This document shows positions 32,216 to 45,429 of a DNA stretch of 64,000 nt, piece by piece; within the stretch, counting starts at the first letter, position 1; each line of letters begins with the position of its first letter. The stretch is taken from assembly GCA_047967505.1 (NCBI GenBank), contig CM106541.1. One strand, written 5' to 3'. A model generated the notes under the pieces. The model saw nothing but the letters and a program-made list of their open reading frames with translations, was not told where the DNA came from and ran no database searches. Origin of the DNA: Dipteris shenzhenensis. Taxonomy: Eukaryota > Polypodiophyta > Polypodiopsida > Gleicheniales. Made by a program: the position numbers and the translations under genes.

Positions 32216-35200
32216 GAAGATGAAGCAAACTCTACATAAATATAGAGCACTAGTCCTTGTACTAAAAGAGCCAAGTGGATCTACCAAGGTAAGGTAATGA
32301 GAACACAGGGCAAAAACTTTTGGAAAAGCTTCAGTACCGGTTTGCCTACAAGAACAAACTATACTAGATGATTGAAGTTAGAAGGGTCTTGGATGAGAGT
32401 TTTTTTGAAGTGAAGATCATGACTTATGTGCCATTCAAAAGACACGACCAGTAATAGTTTCTGATAGAAATGACATGCTATGCATTTGAATTTCTCAGAA
32501 GGAGCATAAGGCATCATTGCTTGCTCATAGGACAATGTGTTTCTCTTGGAACTTGTGAAGCTCTCTGGTTCACTTGCAGTGTGCTCTTGTTGAAATGCAC
32601 TCTTTGTGTTTTGGGTTTCTTGCTTGTAACCTCCGTCCCTATAGCTCGGCCTTGGTTTCATTATAAAGAAAAACTTGTGGAAGAACCTAATGTTCTAATA
32701 TATGCTGCAATACCTTGGCTTTCCTCTCTCCTTAGATGAGCATGTTCCATGTCACTCACATCTACAGCATAGTTTACCTATCCCAGTAGATATAAATGAA
32801 GAGTTGGTTGGAGGTATTAAGACAAGATTAGTACATTCCAACAAAAAAGAACATGATAATGCTCGGCATTTTTTATTGAAATAAGAAGGTTACTACTGTT
32901 ACAACTTTGACCCTTGTGACAATTGCATAGTACCATAAATAGTGGGTTTCTTAGCTAACAATGGACTCTGTACTTGCAAATATAAGCAAAAATATAGCTC
33001 AATACTTGAGCACTCTTTCTATGTTATGATGGATTTGGTTACACTTTGGCGGCTAAGAATGACTAATGTTAGCTGATAACAGATTTGTTGAGACTTGCTA
33101 ACACTAGAAGTTCTTGGGGGAGCTTGACAAATATCTAACTCCCTTTGTAAAAGTAATAGATAACCAAAATCTATGATGGATTAATGCAATGCCAGGGAAG
33201 ATGAGCAGTAATCAACACCAGCAAAAATAGGAAAGGACATGTTTCATATATTGTGGATTTGTCTGACATGCTAGAATATACATGAAAATACTATCACAGG
33301 GTGTTTAAAAATGTTTAAATCCCATATAAACATTGAAGAGCCCCTAGGATGTTTCATATGAATCATGTAGATGGACATGGATAACAAGTGCATAGGCCTG
33401 CCTTCCCCCTGAGAACTAACTGATGGTGTTTTCTATGGATGGTGGCAGGTGAGTCCTTGCACTTCTCTGCAAGATTTCATGAGGATCACTAGGGGAGATA
33501 TGTGGGTGATGTAAACACTACAAAAGCTTGAATGTTGACTGGTCTGGCATTGAAGAATGAGGAGGAAGACTGCCATGAGCACTGTGAAGGATGTAGAAGC
33601 TGATCCAATTGACACTCTTGGTGTCTACATGCCCTCTTAGACTAAAACTTTTCCATTTTTTGAAAACTTAATACTTATGCTGGATATGGGAACATATGGA
33701 TGAAGACTTTTTTATTTTTTGATGGGTCATGGTGGTGAAATGAAGTTTTGAAAGTAGGATGTAGAGTGAAAGTTAAGGAATTGCAAAATACTGTATAGCA
33801 AGTTTGGACAGCGAAATGATGATATACCTACAGATTTTGTGAAGGATGTGTAAGTGATATTCAAACTAGTACTGGTTGAGTGATATTCAAACTGTACAGC
33901 AGAGTTGGACAACAAAATGATAATATGCTTACAGATTTTGTGAAGGATGTGCAAGTGATATTCAAACTAGTACTCGTTGAGTAAGGAATGCTGAAACCAA
34001 ACTATGAGCTTATCATACTGACCTGCAAATGAGTGTTTTTCCATTGCTAAAGAATCAATGATTAGTGCATCAGATCAATAATTGCTGATATATAAATAAT
34101 AGTAATCAGATTGCCCACAGCTTGACACTGTATGAACTCAAAAATAAGGAATGCAAAGAGAAAAATTAGGAATGATGAATGGAAAGTATGTGGTGCCAGT
34201 AGTAGTTAGGTTGAAAACACATAAATGCATACATGTAATCACAATTCCCTAGACATAGACACACACACTCATCCATAATGCACACACAAAGCCCACACAC
34301 ACTCATACAGACATTATCCTCATATACACACATGCACATTAAGCACAATAATACTATGAGCCATATTTGTTGAGACTTCACTACATGAGATTGCATGCAT
34401 TCAAACATAACCCTTCTTCAAAATAAGGTTCTCTTCCAAAATTTTATTTCTTCCATTTTAGAAATTCGCTTGAATTAAATGCACTTTAATTATTGTTAGA
34501 ATTCTTGAAAATACACACACACACACACAAACACAATTTATACCTTTAAATGTAAAATCAATTTAAGTTAATTAGTGTGATAATTGATTATAGTTGATAA
34601 CTTTAATTCAATTAATTAAGATCACATTATGCATAAAGGCACCACTAGGGCTTCATTGGTATTTGATTAAAAATCTATTAATTAAGAGCATACAAATGTT
34701 GAGATATTTGAATATATCCATTGCTTTCTCTCTCTCTCACACACACACACAAAGAGAGAGAGTGTGTGTTTTTAAGGTTTTTGAGATTCATAAACAAAAC
34801 CTTAAATTTTATTCCTCGAAATTAATAGCAACCTATGAACCCAAGTGTAAGACCCACCAAAGCAAGTGTCCGCCGCCAATCGTGCTGCCTTACCTTTTCT
34901 GCTGTCGTAGACTGGTTATGCTACTTGTAATGCAACAAAACGCCATGAATTACCAAAAGAAAATAATTTTCTCACCTGAGAAAGAAGCTAGAAACTCAAA
35001 GGTAGAGCAGAACTTCCTTTACAAGACAAACATTTAAAAAGAGATTCAACCTTTAAGATACATTTGACTCGGTTTTAGCCAACTCCCTTAACTTCGGAAT
35101 CTATTTGTATATTCAATACATGCGTCTGATATGCTCAACATATGCTCAACAACTGTCTGCGGAAATTGTGAGAGACTATGATGGCATCCATGAAGAATAA

Positions 35201-35590
35201 GACGATTGCACTAACAATCGAGTTTTACAAAGTCGTTGCAGTTGGAGCACGAACATACGAGGCTGCACATCGTTTGCATGCTGTGTAGCCTAACCCACCT
35301 GCATGTACTCAAAGCTGGAAGACAGCCGGACCGTTAACTCTCGATACGCGATGTTGAAGCTCTCCATGGGTGATCTTGAGCACTGATCATGAGCCTGCAA
35401 GATTTAGAAACGCGTCAGCCCATCCCTTCTTCATTCTAGCTTCAGCAATCTGAAATTTCAGAAAGTTTCCGCAACTAGGAGAAATAGAATCAAACGCGGA
35501 ATGCACACTACAATTCTGTTCATAGCATTGCGATCAGGCTCGTGGTATTCTCAAGTCGACCAATGCTATCAGTATATGTTTGTAAAAAAA
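32216..35590. other. intergenic, duplications and microsatellites only
   Basis: No gene is supported. A block of about 75 bp containing ACAGATTTTGTGAAGGATGTG is duplicated (about 33804-33880 and 33906-33980). CA and CT/CA microsatellites lie at about 34512-34530 and 34722-34770. Longer short-frame ORFs here show no domain. Confidence 0.6.
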
Positions 35591-35598
35591 GAACACTA

Positions 35599-37027
35599 TC
35601 ATCTTGCCTTTGCGTGTATTGAGTAGCAGATTTTATCATCAGTCGAGCAGACATGCGCGTTTATCACTTCCAGATTGCTGTTTAGTAATGTAGTCAGTAT
35701 GGATGATAGCAATGCAGGCATCTTCCTTATGGAGATGTTAAATAATCCATTCGGCCCGTATACATTCAGCATCAAACGGCCGGAGCAATCCTCAAAATCG
35801 TATGATTGCTGGAAACCTTCCTGCGTGACACGCCGTTCGGAGGACCACTGTTTTCTTGAAGATTCTCCGGTCATCAAGTTTGCAGAAGCTAACGTTGGAT
35901 GGCTATCCCCGCAAATCGTTACCGAATTACGCAACCTGGTTGAAGTCGCGGGTTGAAGATTCCTTGCTTTCTGCTCAAGCAGCATGTGATCTCTCGTCTC
36001 CTGCAGCTTCCTTACTTGCGAAATCGCAGCTTCCACGACTGCGGCTTTGTCGGCCTTCGAATACACACATATCAATTGTTTAGATAAACGATCAGTAGGT
36101 ACTCAGCTCTTTGCATTTCATCGAGCTTCAAATGCTGATTACGAAAAGATGAAACTATGATTCTGTGTGAAATTAAAGTAATCTTTGGCTACTCAATATG
36201 CTCGAGAAGCTTCTCCAATCAATCGCGACTCCACGAGCTTGTAAGCTCGCTAAGAACCCTTGTTACTGTCTGGGCCTAATTGTTAGTTTCAAATGCCTGA
36301 ATGTTTCCAGAGAAACAGTGTTTGGTATCGTATCTTTGCGTGAGGCTACAATTTAGAGGAACAGAAAATGTTTGCATACCTTAGGCAGCCCCAATAGAGC
36401 TTGAAGTGTCGTGTACAATGTGCGCATCTTCTTTCTTCTTTCCCGTTCCGTGAAAATATGCGTATCTGGATCCCCGTTTTCTTCCATTTGCAACCTGTCC
36501 CTTTTGCATGCACTCGGGAGAGACTTTGCCTTGTGACTTGAAGTTCTGAGTCCAGAATTCACGTTGGCTCTATCAGCATCGTTGAGAACGTGATGGATGC
36601 TTTTGCCGATAAGACTTTCATTCCTTTCTGCACGCGGAGTTGGTGCCTCTGACGCTGGTGGATACGAGATGTCTGAATTTGATTGATGAGGACTTTCTAA
36701 TTCTCCAATAGCTTTGAATGACGCTGTGCATTTTCGAGAGCCACTGCTGGTCGAAGAGTATTGTGGGGATTCTATGGGTTCCATTTTTATATTCGGCGAG
36801 TCCTTGTGTATAGCTGCACATGAGTTTGCAGATGGCCAACAATCGTTTGAATCCAACGACCCTTCCGGTGGCTCAATCACGCTGCTGGGTCCGCCGGCGA
36901 CGAGCTCCCAATCTAGTGCATCAACCATGCTCCCGGGTTCGTCGCCCACTAGCTCCCAATCCATTCGTGGGAAGGACGCCAAATCCTGGGCTTGCTCGTC
37001 TCCTAGTCGATCAAGAATGAGCTCCAT
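35599..37027 (-). CDS. bHLH transcription factor, ZHOUPI/bHLH95-like
   Basis: Two exons: 37027-36380 (donor AAG|GTATGC) and 36054-35599 (acceptor CGAAG). The join is in frame and gives 367 residues. The start ATG at 37027 opens MELILDRLGDEQ. The bHLH domain crosses the splice site: basic region HIFTERERRKKMR, helix 1 TLYTTLQALL, loop GLPKADKAA, helix 2 VVEAAISQVRKLQ. The H-E-R spacing (H1, E5, R9) predicts E-box or G-box binding. The C-terminus (LMLNVYGPNGLFNISI...LEVINAHVCS) is ACT-like, as in the bHLH95/ZOU group, which dimerises through such parts. The N-terminus repeats DWELVGDEP and DWELVAGGP, acidic motifs possibly for activation. Nuclear. It is the only intact host gene in the window, and its codon use and higher GC differ from the surrounding transposons. 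Confidence 0.85.
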
Positions 37028-37029
37028 AT

Positions 37030-37677
37030 GGCAGGCACCAGGAGACAGGACGTGATGTCGTGAGTTGAGAAGCAAAAGAGAAATCTGAGATCTGGTTGTA
37101 TGGTGGAACGTTGATAGATTCTTATGGAGGAGTGTGCCGATGAGTAACGGGTTAAATGGTTGAAGGGAAGCTTGGCATGTGCAAACAGCGGTCTAGCAGG
37201 ACAAAATGGAGAAATCAAGAGAATAGTGGGAAGAAGGGAAGGAACTGGGCAGAACAGAGAATGAGCAAGCGTGAGGGAAGACTGATCTTGAGGCGGAGGA
37301 CTGGCAAAGGGTGTCAAGATACGTCAAAAGGAGATGAAGACTGAAAGGTGGAGGGTGCTGAAGGCGTTGCAACTGTTGCAGCAAATGATTGGGAAACGGG
37401 TGGTGGAGGCGTTAAGCATAGATAGGAGGAGCATGAATCTGTGCAAGAAATCTGGTGGAGGCAAGCAGGGATTCAGGAAACCGAGGCTCTAGTCGAAAGG
37501 CAGCTGAAAAAGCAGGAAGACGCAGCTTCATGCAACCGAACAAAGGAGATCCAGACAGTTTCGTTTGTATCAACTGTAACGGTTCTAGCGTCCCATTACT
37601 TAATCAAACTTGAAAGCTGAGTCCACCTGCAACTGGCCAGTAGCCTTTCCTGCAGAATGTTGTCAGTTCAAACTGCA
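37030..37677. promoter_or_regulatory. 5' flank of the bHLH gene
   Basis: GA-rich sequence upstream of the start codon. No clear TATA box was identified. Nothing coding is convincing here; the open frames lack domains. It is expected to hold the promoter by position only. Confidence 0.35.
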
Positions 37678-38022
37678 GCATATATATATATATATATATA
37701 TATTCATTCATTCATTCATCTCTCTCTCTCGCTCTCTCTCTCTCTCACACACACGCACAAATGCATGTATGTATTTTGTAAGTACACTTCTTTTTGTTGA
37801 AAAATGCATATATCTACACACACACCGAATTGAGCTCAAACTGCACTATACAGACATACATACATACATCTCACACACAGAGTGCGCGCACACACACACA
37901 CACAAAAATGCATGTATGTATTTTGTAAGTACACTTCTTCTTTTTGTTGAAAAATGCATATATCTACACACACACACACACCAAATTGAGCTCAAACTGC
38001 AATGTACACACACACACACAGA

Positions 38023-38061
<39 letters not shown>

Positions 38062-38072
38062 ACACACACTTC
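37678..38072. repeat. compound microsatellite with a 150-bp duplication
   Basis: (TA)n at about 37680-37702, (CT)n, (CA)n and more (CT)n and (CA)n tracts to 38070. Within it a block with ATGCATGTATGTATTTTGTA and AAAATGCATATATCTACACA occurs at about 37760-37850 and again at about 37910-38005, so the region expanded by duplication as well as by slippage. Confidence 0.85.
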
Positions 38073-38074
38073 TT

Positions 38075-39240
38075 TTTTTTTTGAAACTGCTAATTTAATT
38101 GATCAATGCAATTTACAATTGCCATCACCAATGATGGTGGCAACTAGAAGCAATGGAAAACACCTTTAAAATATGTAGAGAAATGTCACCTATTTGGATG
38201 TATGCAAAAAATGCCTAAAGAATGCATAGGTATTTAAAGGAACATGACAAGATGGTCATTGTTTGCTTGGGTGTAGCCATTTTTTGTGAGGTTCAGGGAA
38301 TTTTTTATATATAGGTATCTTGCATGACCCATAACTTATGCATTGCTCAACGAAATTCGATAAACTTTGTCTTGAAGTTGTAGTACACATTCTCTACACA
38401 TTCCAAACTTGAACATGAAACCAAAAAATTATGGAATAACGATTCGAAATGAGACCATTAAAGCATTACCAGTGCTCTGTTGCATGTGAAGCATGCATCT
38501 TGAAGAGTATAGGATATAGCAATATATTAAAAAACATTAAATTTTTATTTTGTACATACATGTAACCAAGTAATCATTCAAAAGTACACTACGTGAGCTT
38601 CTCCTCCACCCAAGGACACACCTAAATGAAAACATTAGGCATGTATTAATGAGCTTCCAATGTTGTGCTAAAGTAATGCACACCCATTTCAGGACACACT
38701 CCATACCTTTTTCATAATTTGTTAAAAACCAAAACGAATTGAAAATTTGGAATCCAAACTAGTGGGACTACTACATGGTGGTCTTAAAACATTGATAATA
38801 GTTGGCATTGGTATCTAGATTTACCCTAAAATGAAAGAAGCTGAAAATCTGCAATTTGTGCATGTGCAAATATATTTTAATAAATCCAACACTATTTACA
38901 ATTTTGAATTGTTTCTTTTTCCATGCACTTGCTTTCTATATGGCTCATAAGCATGCCAAATGTCATTGCATTTCATAACACACATCATCAAACCCAATAG
39001 CATGCCCTTGTGGCCTATTTGTGTTTTGAAGTAGTTGAGGCCACATTTCACTTGTTTGGGATATCAAATTCTGCTGACATGTATCGTTGGAGGGGAGAAA
39101 TCGGCAGCTGAAATTTTTGCTACTCCCACGTATTTCAAAATTTCACACCTCTTGCTCATCAAATCTTGGAAGATTAAGTAGTTGCAACCTACCCCCGCCT
39201 TGCAACTTGCACGTACCTCAACATGACCTTGTGCCCTTAG
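38075..39240. other. no gene seen
   Basis: AT-rich intergenic DNA. No domain, repeat or RNA was recognised. Confidence 0.5.
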
Positions 39241-39242
39241 GA

Positions 39243-39476
39243 GGGTCACTCATCATATATTGTAACCCTATCATGTGAGTTTGAAAGAAGGATATTTTTT
39301 ATTTCTAAAATTTACAGAAATAAATATACATAAGGGACTATTTAATATAGTTTTGGAAATAATTTTCACATTTGTATAGAAAAGGGATACATTTTATTAA
39401 TGAAAAATTTATAGATAAGGGATTTTAGAAGTAGGCCTTGAATGCACGTGATATAGAGGGTTTATAGATAGTGACC
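39243..39476 (+). mobile_element. MITE copy 1 (about 234 bp)
   Basis: Begins GGGTCACTCATCATATAT and ends TATAGATAGTGACC, so its ends are short inverted repeats (GGTCACT/AGTGACC). The AT-rich interior contains no gene. A copy in opposite orientation lies at 47184-47431 with roughly 85 per cent identity by eye. Size and structure fit a miniature inverted-repeat transposable element. The superfamily is not clear, because no target duplication is certain. Confidence 0.75.
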
Positions 39477-39479
39477 TTC

Positions 39480-40500
39480 CTGAGCTTGTGCCATCCTTGG
39501 TTTGGCATTGTCGTTTTCCGGGTAAGTTGTCTTGTATTCTTTGTTTGCCTCGACACAAGCTAGCTGCTCTCTATTTTGTTTTGGCATTGTCATCTTTCAC
39601 TCATCATCGCCATGCAACATACAGCTCGCCATGGCTTGCAAGAGAAGAAGACAAAGGCTACGAGATAGGAAAGCTGAAAAGCTTGGTCAGGGCACAACGA
39701 ATAGGTTGCAGGTTTAGGAAAGAAACCGCACAGTATCGAAATGGCAATGGAAGATGCTGCAACGTTTGCGAAGGGAGAACAATAAGAAGATAGAAGACTC
39801 CTTGCTGAGAAGCAATAGGAAGAAGTTGCAAATGCACGCATTTTATCATTGCCATACAAGTGAAGAACATGAACTGTGATGTCACGATTGGTGGTAGCAT
39901 TCGAGGAAGCAACATCAAGCCATTCAGGTGAATACCAGTCTCGAGTCTTCACAAGATTTAGCCTGCATCCTAAAGTTCATAGAGTGACAACCCTACCAAC
40001 ACCTCGAGAGATGCACACAAAGTGGAAGCAATGCCCGATCATCCCAATCCGAGTAGTCTATGGGCTTCAATTGAACGTAAGAAAAGGAGAGACAGTCTAA
40101 GTGTGAAAGTCATTGCAATAGTGATGACGTTTTGGCATGAAAATACGAGAGTTTCTCCAAATAACAAGGACATTTGTAGAAAGCGGACGGGACATAAGAT
40201 GTTTGACAAGCACATCATACACATGCTTGATACAATGCAGGTCAGTGGTTGCCTAAACCATTCCAGTGTAACATCTAATTCGAGAACTGTAACCAAAAAA
40301 GGGAACTCTAGAGGAATCTTTCAAAGCTTCCCTTCTTTTCTTCTGAATTTTACATATTTTTTAAAAAGATGGCCACTTTGCACAATGTCTTTTGACAAAA
40401 GACATAAAAACCATCTTTTTTTGAAAAAATTTCAACAATGGTTTTTCAAAAAATAGGCATGAAAACCTTTACTTGTTTGTAATTGAGCTTTGTGATAGTT
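39480..40500. other. no reliable gene; basic ORF remnants
   Basis: Short open frames such as one coding MACKRRRQRLRDRKAEK near 39630 are broken by stops and match nothing I know. Possibly a decayed gene or transposon. No other structure is seen. Confidence 0.35.
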
Positions 40501-41717
40501 TAATTGTTTTATTTTTTCATATAATGAGCATATAATGTAGGTCAATGGGGTTGCCTAAACCATCCTACTGGGTGTTTGTGATTGAGCTTTGGGATAGTTT
40601 ACTAGGCTCACTTGGACTTAATGTGATTGTCCTAAACCAGTCTGGTGGTTTGGCCTTAATGTGATTGTCTTGAACCAATCTGATGGTTGGAATATCATGC
40701 AACCGTGGTTGGTTCAACTCAAACACCAGAACCAAGCTGTCTTTGACTTAATGTGATTGTCCTAAACTAGCCAGTAATTGGAACATCATGCAACCGTGGT
40801 TGGTTCAGATCAAACACCAGTTATATGATTGTCTTGAACTATTGTGGTTGAATAGAAAGTAACAACAATATATTTTGCAACAAAACAACAATATATTATT
40901 ATTTTACTAAACCAGCCCGGTGGTTGGAACATCATGCAACCGTGGCTAGTTCAACACAAACACTAGTGTGGTTAAACATACATTAGTTGTTGACTAGCTC
41001 AGTGGTTGATATTACTGTGTTTCTTGGTACTTAAATTAGTTAAATGTAATTTCCTACTGTTTGGATCATATACCACTTAATTTCTAGAGTGGCATGGCTT
41101 GGACTTAATCACATTAAGTCCTAAGCCAACCCCATGCTATTTCAAGTCAAGCAATAGTATTATTTGATTGAAATTGTGGTTGAGCAGTAATAAAGAAATG
41201 AAAAGCAATATATTGGTATAGAAATTAAAAGAAATATATTGTTATTTTCTAATTGTGAAATTCAGATATAAAAAGCAATATACTTGTTATTGTCTAATTG
41301 TGACCATCAGGCTAAACCAGCTCGGTAGTTGACATAGTGACTCTCATCATAAACTAGCCCAGTGGTTGAAATTATGACTGTGAGGCTAAACCAGCTTGGT
41401 GGTTGAAATTGTGACTATCTTAAACCAACGTGGTGGTTGAAATTATTTTGTTTTGCTAGTACCTTATTATATATGACTATATTAAGCTAGCCTAGGGGTT
41501 GAGATTGTTTTGTTTTCTTGTAGATTGATAAGTTTAATTAGACTGTATTTTTGCACATACTGTATTTTGTTTCGTTTTCCTCATAGTAGTGCAAAAAGGG
41601 AGCTTGCATGTTGGGTCAGTAGATGGATTGTATCTCAAATTTATGAATCAGAATCCTGACATTTCCCTTGGACAGAGCAGCTTTGAGCATTGGAAGCCCT
41701 AGTATGTCAAGAAACTC
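40500..41717. repeat. degenerate repeats around AACCAGCCCGGTGGTTGG
   Basis: Variants of AAACCAG-CC-GGTGGTTGGAA recur at roughly 30-100 bp spacing, several followed by CATCATGCAACCGTGGTTGG. Similar words in reverse orientation (CAACCACCA...) occupy 45430-46130, on the other side of CACTA element 2. Function unknown; possibly the halves of an older element split by the CACTA insertion. Confidence 0.5.
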
Positions 41718-44700
41718 CACAACAACACAATGCATTCATAGACGTGTTTACAAACGCGTTCCCTAAATTTAAAAAAAAAGTGATGGGCATATTTATTTGC
41801 ATGTCTATTTGCATGTCTATAGACCTGCATCTATACACACATCTATATAACAAAGAGATGTGCCTATAGATGCGGTATTAGATGCATAATAGATGCTCTG
41901 TAGAAATCTAAAAAAATACAAAGACATGCTTATAGATGCTCTGTAGAATTTTTTTAAAAAGGAATTATGTGTGGTTGAACAGAATGTTGTGTATGCTATG
42001 TGGTTGTAGGAATCCCATTCCTATAGTGTGCAATTTAATTCTTACAACCAACCGCATTTTAATTTGCATGATTCCATGCAGAATCTGTAGCCAACGATTA
42101 CAATTTCGAATAAAACATTACAACTCCAATCACAAAGCATTCATTGATAGAACATTGCACAAGGAAATTGAATGCCAAAAAAATAAGAGGAGTGTATATT
42201 AATTCATAGCACCCAAAAGTGCTTGTATATACACATAGCACGAAGCCAAGCCACCTATGGCTTCAAGTACAATAGATAAGAGGAGTGTATATACTAGAGA
42301 GTGCAAAGTCAAGCCAATGGCTTCAAGTACAAAAAAGAGTAGCTAGCACTAACTGTAGCACTACTTCTATGACTAATCAAAGTCAGCTACATCCTCGCTC
42401 CCATCTTCATTGCCTTCTTCATCACCTTCTTTCTCCTCAGTATTCTCGCCTTCTTCCTCCTCAATATCCCTAGGGGCCTGTAAATGAGGGACAACATGTA
42501 TCAATGTATGAGAAATCAAATCTTTATTTACAACATTGACATTTTTCAATTACTTTTAAATACTACAAGGGTACTCCAGTAGCCTAGATATACTACTCCT
42601 CAATAATCAACCCCTCATCATAGAAGTGCCTCCATGTATGTCACCTGTGATGTCCATGATGGTAGGCTATCTCAGTAGGAGTAGGGTATCAGCCCATGAT
42701 ACCACGCTACAAGATGACACAATTTGTAAAGGGGTTAGTACAAAGGAACAACCTCCTAATAAACCACATAAACACAATATAATTTGAGATAGATACTTAC
42801 AAATCGAGCCTCCCATGATGCAATCATCCCTTGCTACAAAATGCACATTTCTATATTGCTCCATATGGATCCTTTGTGCCTCCACCTATTGCAAACTGGG
42901 GTCCACCTTTGCTGCCTTCACCACTTTCTTCCACTCGCACTGATGAGCAGTGTGGGATTGGGCCCCTGGTGGTTGACCTCCCTCTCTCCTAGCAATCTCG
43001 TCTAGTGCTTGCCTCTTAAGTAAGGGTCTCTTACTGGCAAGGATAATGGTAATCTTTGACTTTGCACATTTGTCTGTGAACTCAACACTGGATGGATTGG
43101 GATACCTAGGCATATAACATTAATGGTATCATCAGCCAAACTTTTTTTCTGCTCTTTGAATGGAATAAAGCAATCTCTGTAGTTGTTATGAACTACAAAG
43201 TGCATCAAAGCCATGATATCCTTCCCTCGTGCATCCATCAAGATGTCACCCGTCTCAGTGATATCGTAAAAGATCGTACCATCACCCTCTGGCATGTCTG
43301 CATCATCTGAATCCTCCACACCCCCACCATTACTCCCAAATCACTATGCCATGCATCCTGTGCCAGAGCTCTCCCTGCTACTATGCCTGCTACCCTGTAG
43401 TGATGAGAAACTACGATGGGCACTTGCCTCTGGAGAAGGAACTTTTGATTGCACAGGAGTACGCTGGTCGCTCTATGATCTAGAAGGGCCTCTTGACCAC
43501 GCAGGGGAGAAGGGACTGTGTTGTGAGGAGGTGAAGCGTCAACGATATGAGGCAGAATCTTTAGGAGGGACCATTATGGATGCATGGAGTAATGGTGATA
43601 GTAGCCCTCCACCATTACCTCATGAGGTCGTGGAGAAGGAGGTGTTCAATGATATGTACGCGATTTATTTGCCCATCAATCCTCAAGTAGGCATGATAGC
43701 ATGGAGCAAGATGATCTTTTTACTACAACATCGACACTAGTATTTGAGGGGTGCACATTCTCTGTTCTACATGCCCTTGAGTTACTAAACTTGTAGACCA
43801 TTTATGGATGGAGCAATGCAAGTTTGAATGCATTACTCAAGTAAGCTTTAATTTCTATTGTGCAAACATGGTGAATTATGCTAATGGATTAATTACTCGA
43901 ATACTTTTTCTCATTTATGATCTTCATGTGCAGACTATTGTCTAAAATGCTTCCAAGGGAAAATAAATTACCAACCTCAAGAGATATGGTGAGGCAACAT
44001 GTGACCTCTCTTGGAGGGTTGAATTTCAAGCACATCCATGCGTGCATTAATGATTGCATTCTATTTCGTAGACCACATAAGGAGGCAAGAGAGTGTCCTA
44101 CTTGTTGCAGGGCAAGATATAGAGCAGATATCAAAAATTTGGATGTTCCTCGTAAGGTTTTGTGACATTTTACCATAATCCCTCACATCCAACATATGTT
44201 CAAGTGAAAATCCATTGTAGATCTCATGTCATGGCATTCCTCCCATGGATCCAATGGCAAGTGGAGATCTCCTATAGACACTCCTACATGGAAGCATATT
44301 GAAGATACATGGCCAAGCTTCAAGGAAGAACCTAGGAACTTGAGATTTGGATTGGGTATGGATAGTGTGAACCCATTTGGTGTCAAAAGCACCTCTTACA
44401 GTGTATGGCCAGTGATATTGGTGAATTATAATCTTCCATCCTCTATGGTGATTAGGAAAGGACGTGTTATGTTATCCCTTCTAATTCTAGGGAAACATAA
44501 AGTCAAAAACCCAAATGTTTATCTAGAGCCTTTGATTGATGAGTTGGATATACTTTGGAGAGGTATCGAGGTGCATGATGTGAGCAAGTCTCCCTCGACG
44601 TCAGACTTCACTTGCAAGGTAGTTTTGATGCACTGGATGACGCATGACTTCCCAGGCTAGGGTGAGTGTTAAAGTAAGCATTGAACTTTTAATTATGAGT

Positions 44701-45410
44701 AGGCAATTGATGTGGCACCCTAAACCCACCTTTCTTATGCAATTGCATCTATTGTTTAGGTATCACTACATTGGGTTACCCTTCAAACACCTTGACATGT
44801 ATCCAGTGGGAGTACGAAGTGATACCCCACATCTCATAGTGCATTTGGTGGATGAGATTTCTATATGTGGCATTATGCATGCAAGATGGTTGTTCTTTCT
44901 CGAGCGCTTTATGAAGACGTTGAAGGGTTTTGTGAGGCAAAATGCAAGGCCCGAAGGTAGCATGGCTGAGGGTTGGTTGGTACAAGAGTCACTTGTATAT
45001 ATTTCAGAGTTTTTTGTTGATGTGGATAGCTCTCTCCCACGACTATGGTGAGATGATGAAGACCTAAGGATGACCTCTATTATGCCTCAAGGGAAAGGAC
45101 GGAGCAAAGTAATGGGCATAGAGTTGCTTAATAATCTAAACCTGTATTGCATGCTTAATAGTGATGTGATGAAAAGATGGGTGACAAGATACGAGGATGC
45201 AAAGGCAAGAAGACAAGGAGAAAGGGCCCTCTTTCGTACACACCACAAATCTTGTGTGCCATACCATGAGCATCTAAGAGCACTTCCAAAGGATATCCAT
45301 GTGGATTGGCTACTTGATGAAATGGAGAGAGCGGAGAGAGACAAGGGGATGCATATCATAATAGAAGAATGCAAGTATTGTAGAGCCTTCAACAATTTAG
45401 ATTGTTGTAA
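41718..45410 (+). mobile_element. CACTA element 2, 3'-truncated
   Basis: The left end CACAACAACACAATGCATTC matches the termini of element 1. It is followed by the same subterminal TCTATAGATGC-type repeats (to about 41940) and by 230 bp clearly homologous to 28650-28880. It then holds 2.1 kb missing from element 1, including the Tnp2 N-terminus. Homology to element 1 ends at about 45405, inside the DUF4218/DUF4216 interval, and no right-hand TIR is found, so the 3' part was lost. Confidence 0.8.
42667..43423 (-). pseudogene. reverse-strand ORF remnants inside CACTA element 2
   Basis: Three overlapping frames on the minus strand (43423-43238, 43319-43002, 43113-42667) read as pieces of one protein with an acidic start (MEDSDDADMPEGDG), a basic stretch (SKRPLLKRQALDEIARREGG) and a tail VEAQRIHMEQYRNVHFVARD. 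Stops and frame changes break it. CACTA elements often carry a second gene, but I do not recognise this one as TnpA. Confidence 0.35.
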
Positions 45411-45429
45411 ATCCCAAATGATAGATTAA
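43917..45429 (+). pseudogene. Tnp2/TNPD-like transposase of CACTA element 2
   Basis: N-terminal Tnp2 motifs are present: MLPRENKLPTSRD, IHACINDCILFRR, ECPTCCRARY and DVPRKVL (43930-44165). A TGA follows, then WHSSH, NPFGVKSTSYSVWPVIL, NYNLPSSM and VYLEPLIDELDILW (44228-44630), and the DUF4218 block ERFMKTLKGFVRQNARPEG (44895-45050). An AGA-to-TGA change at 45049-45051 (element 1 reads AGA) interrupts the next block, which reopens to 45429. Multiple stops show that it is inactive. Confidence 0.8.

Noticed and set aside
39488-40456. Basic ORFs such as MACKRRRQRLRDRKAEK as a gene
   Set aside because: Frames are short, interrupted and without a recognisable family. No splice pattern joins them convincingly.
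43294-43740. Plus-strand 148-codon ORF within CACTA element 2
   Set aside because: It overlaps minus-strand remnants and shows no match to Tnp1, Tnp2 or other CACTA proteins that I know. Kept only as part of the element.
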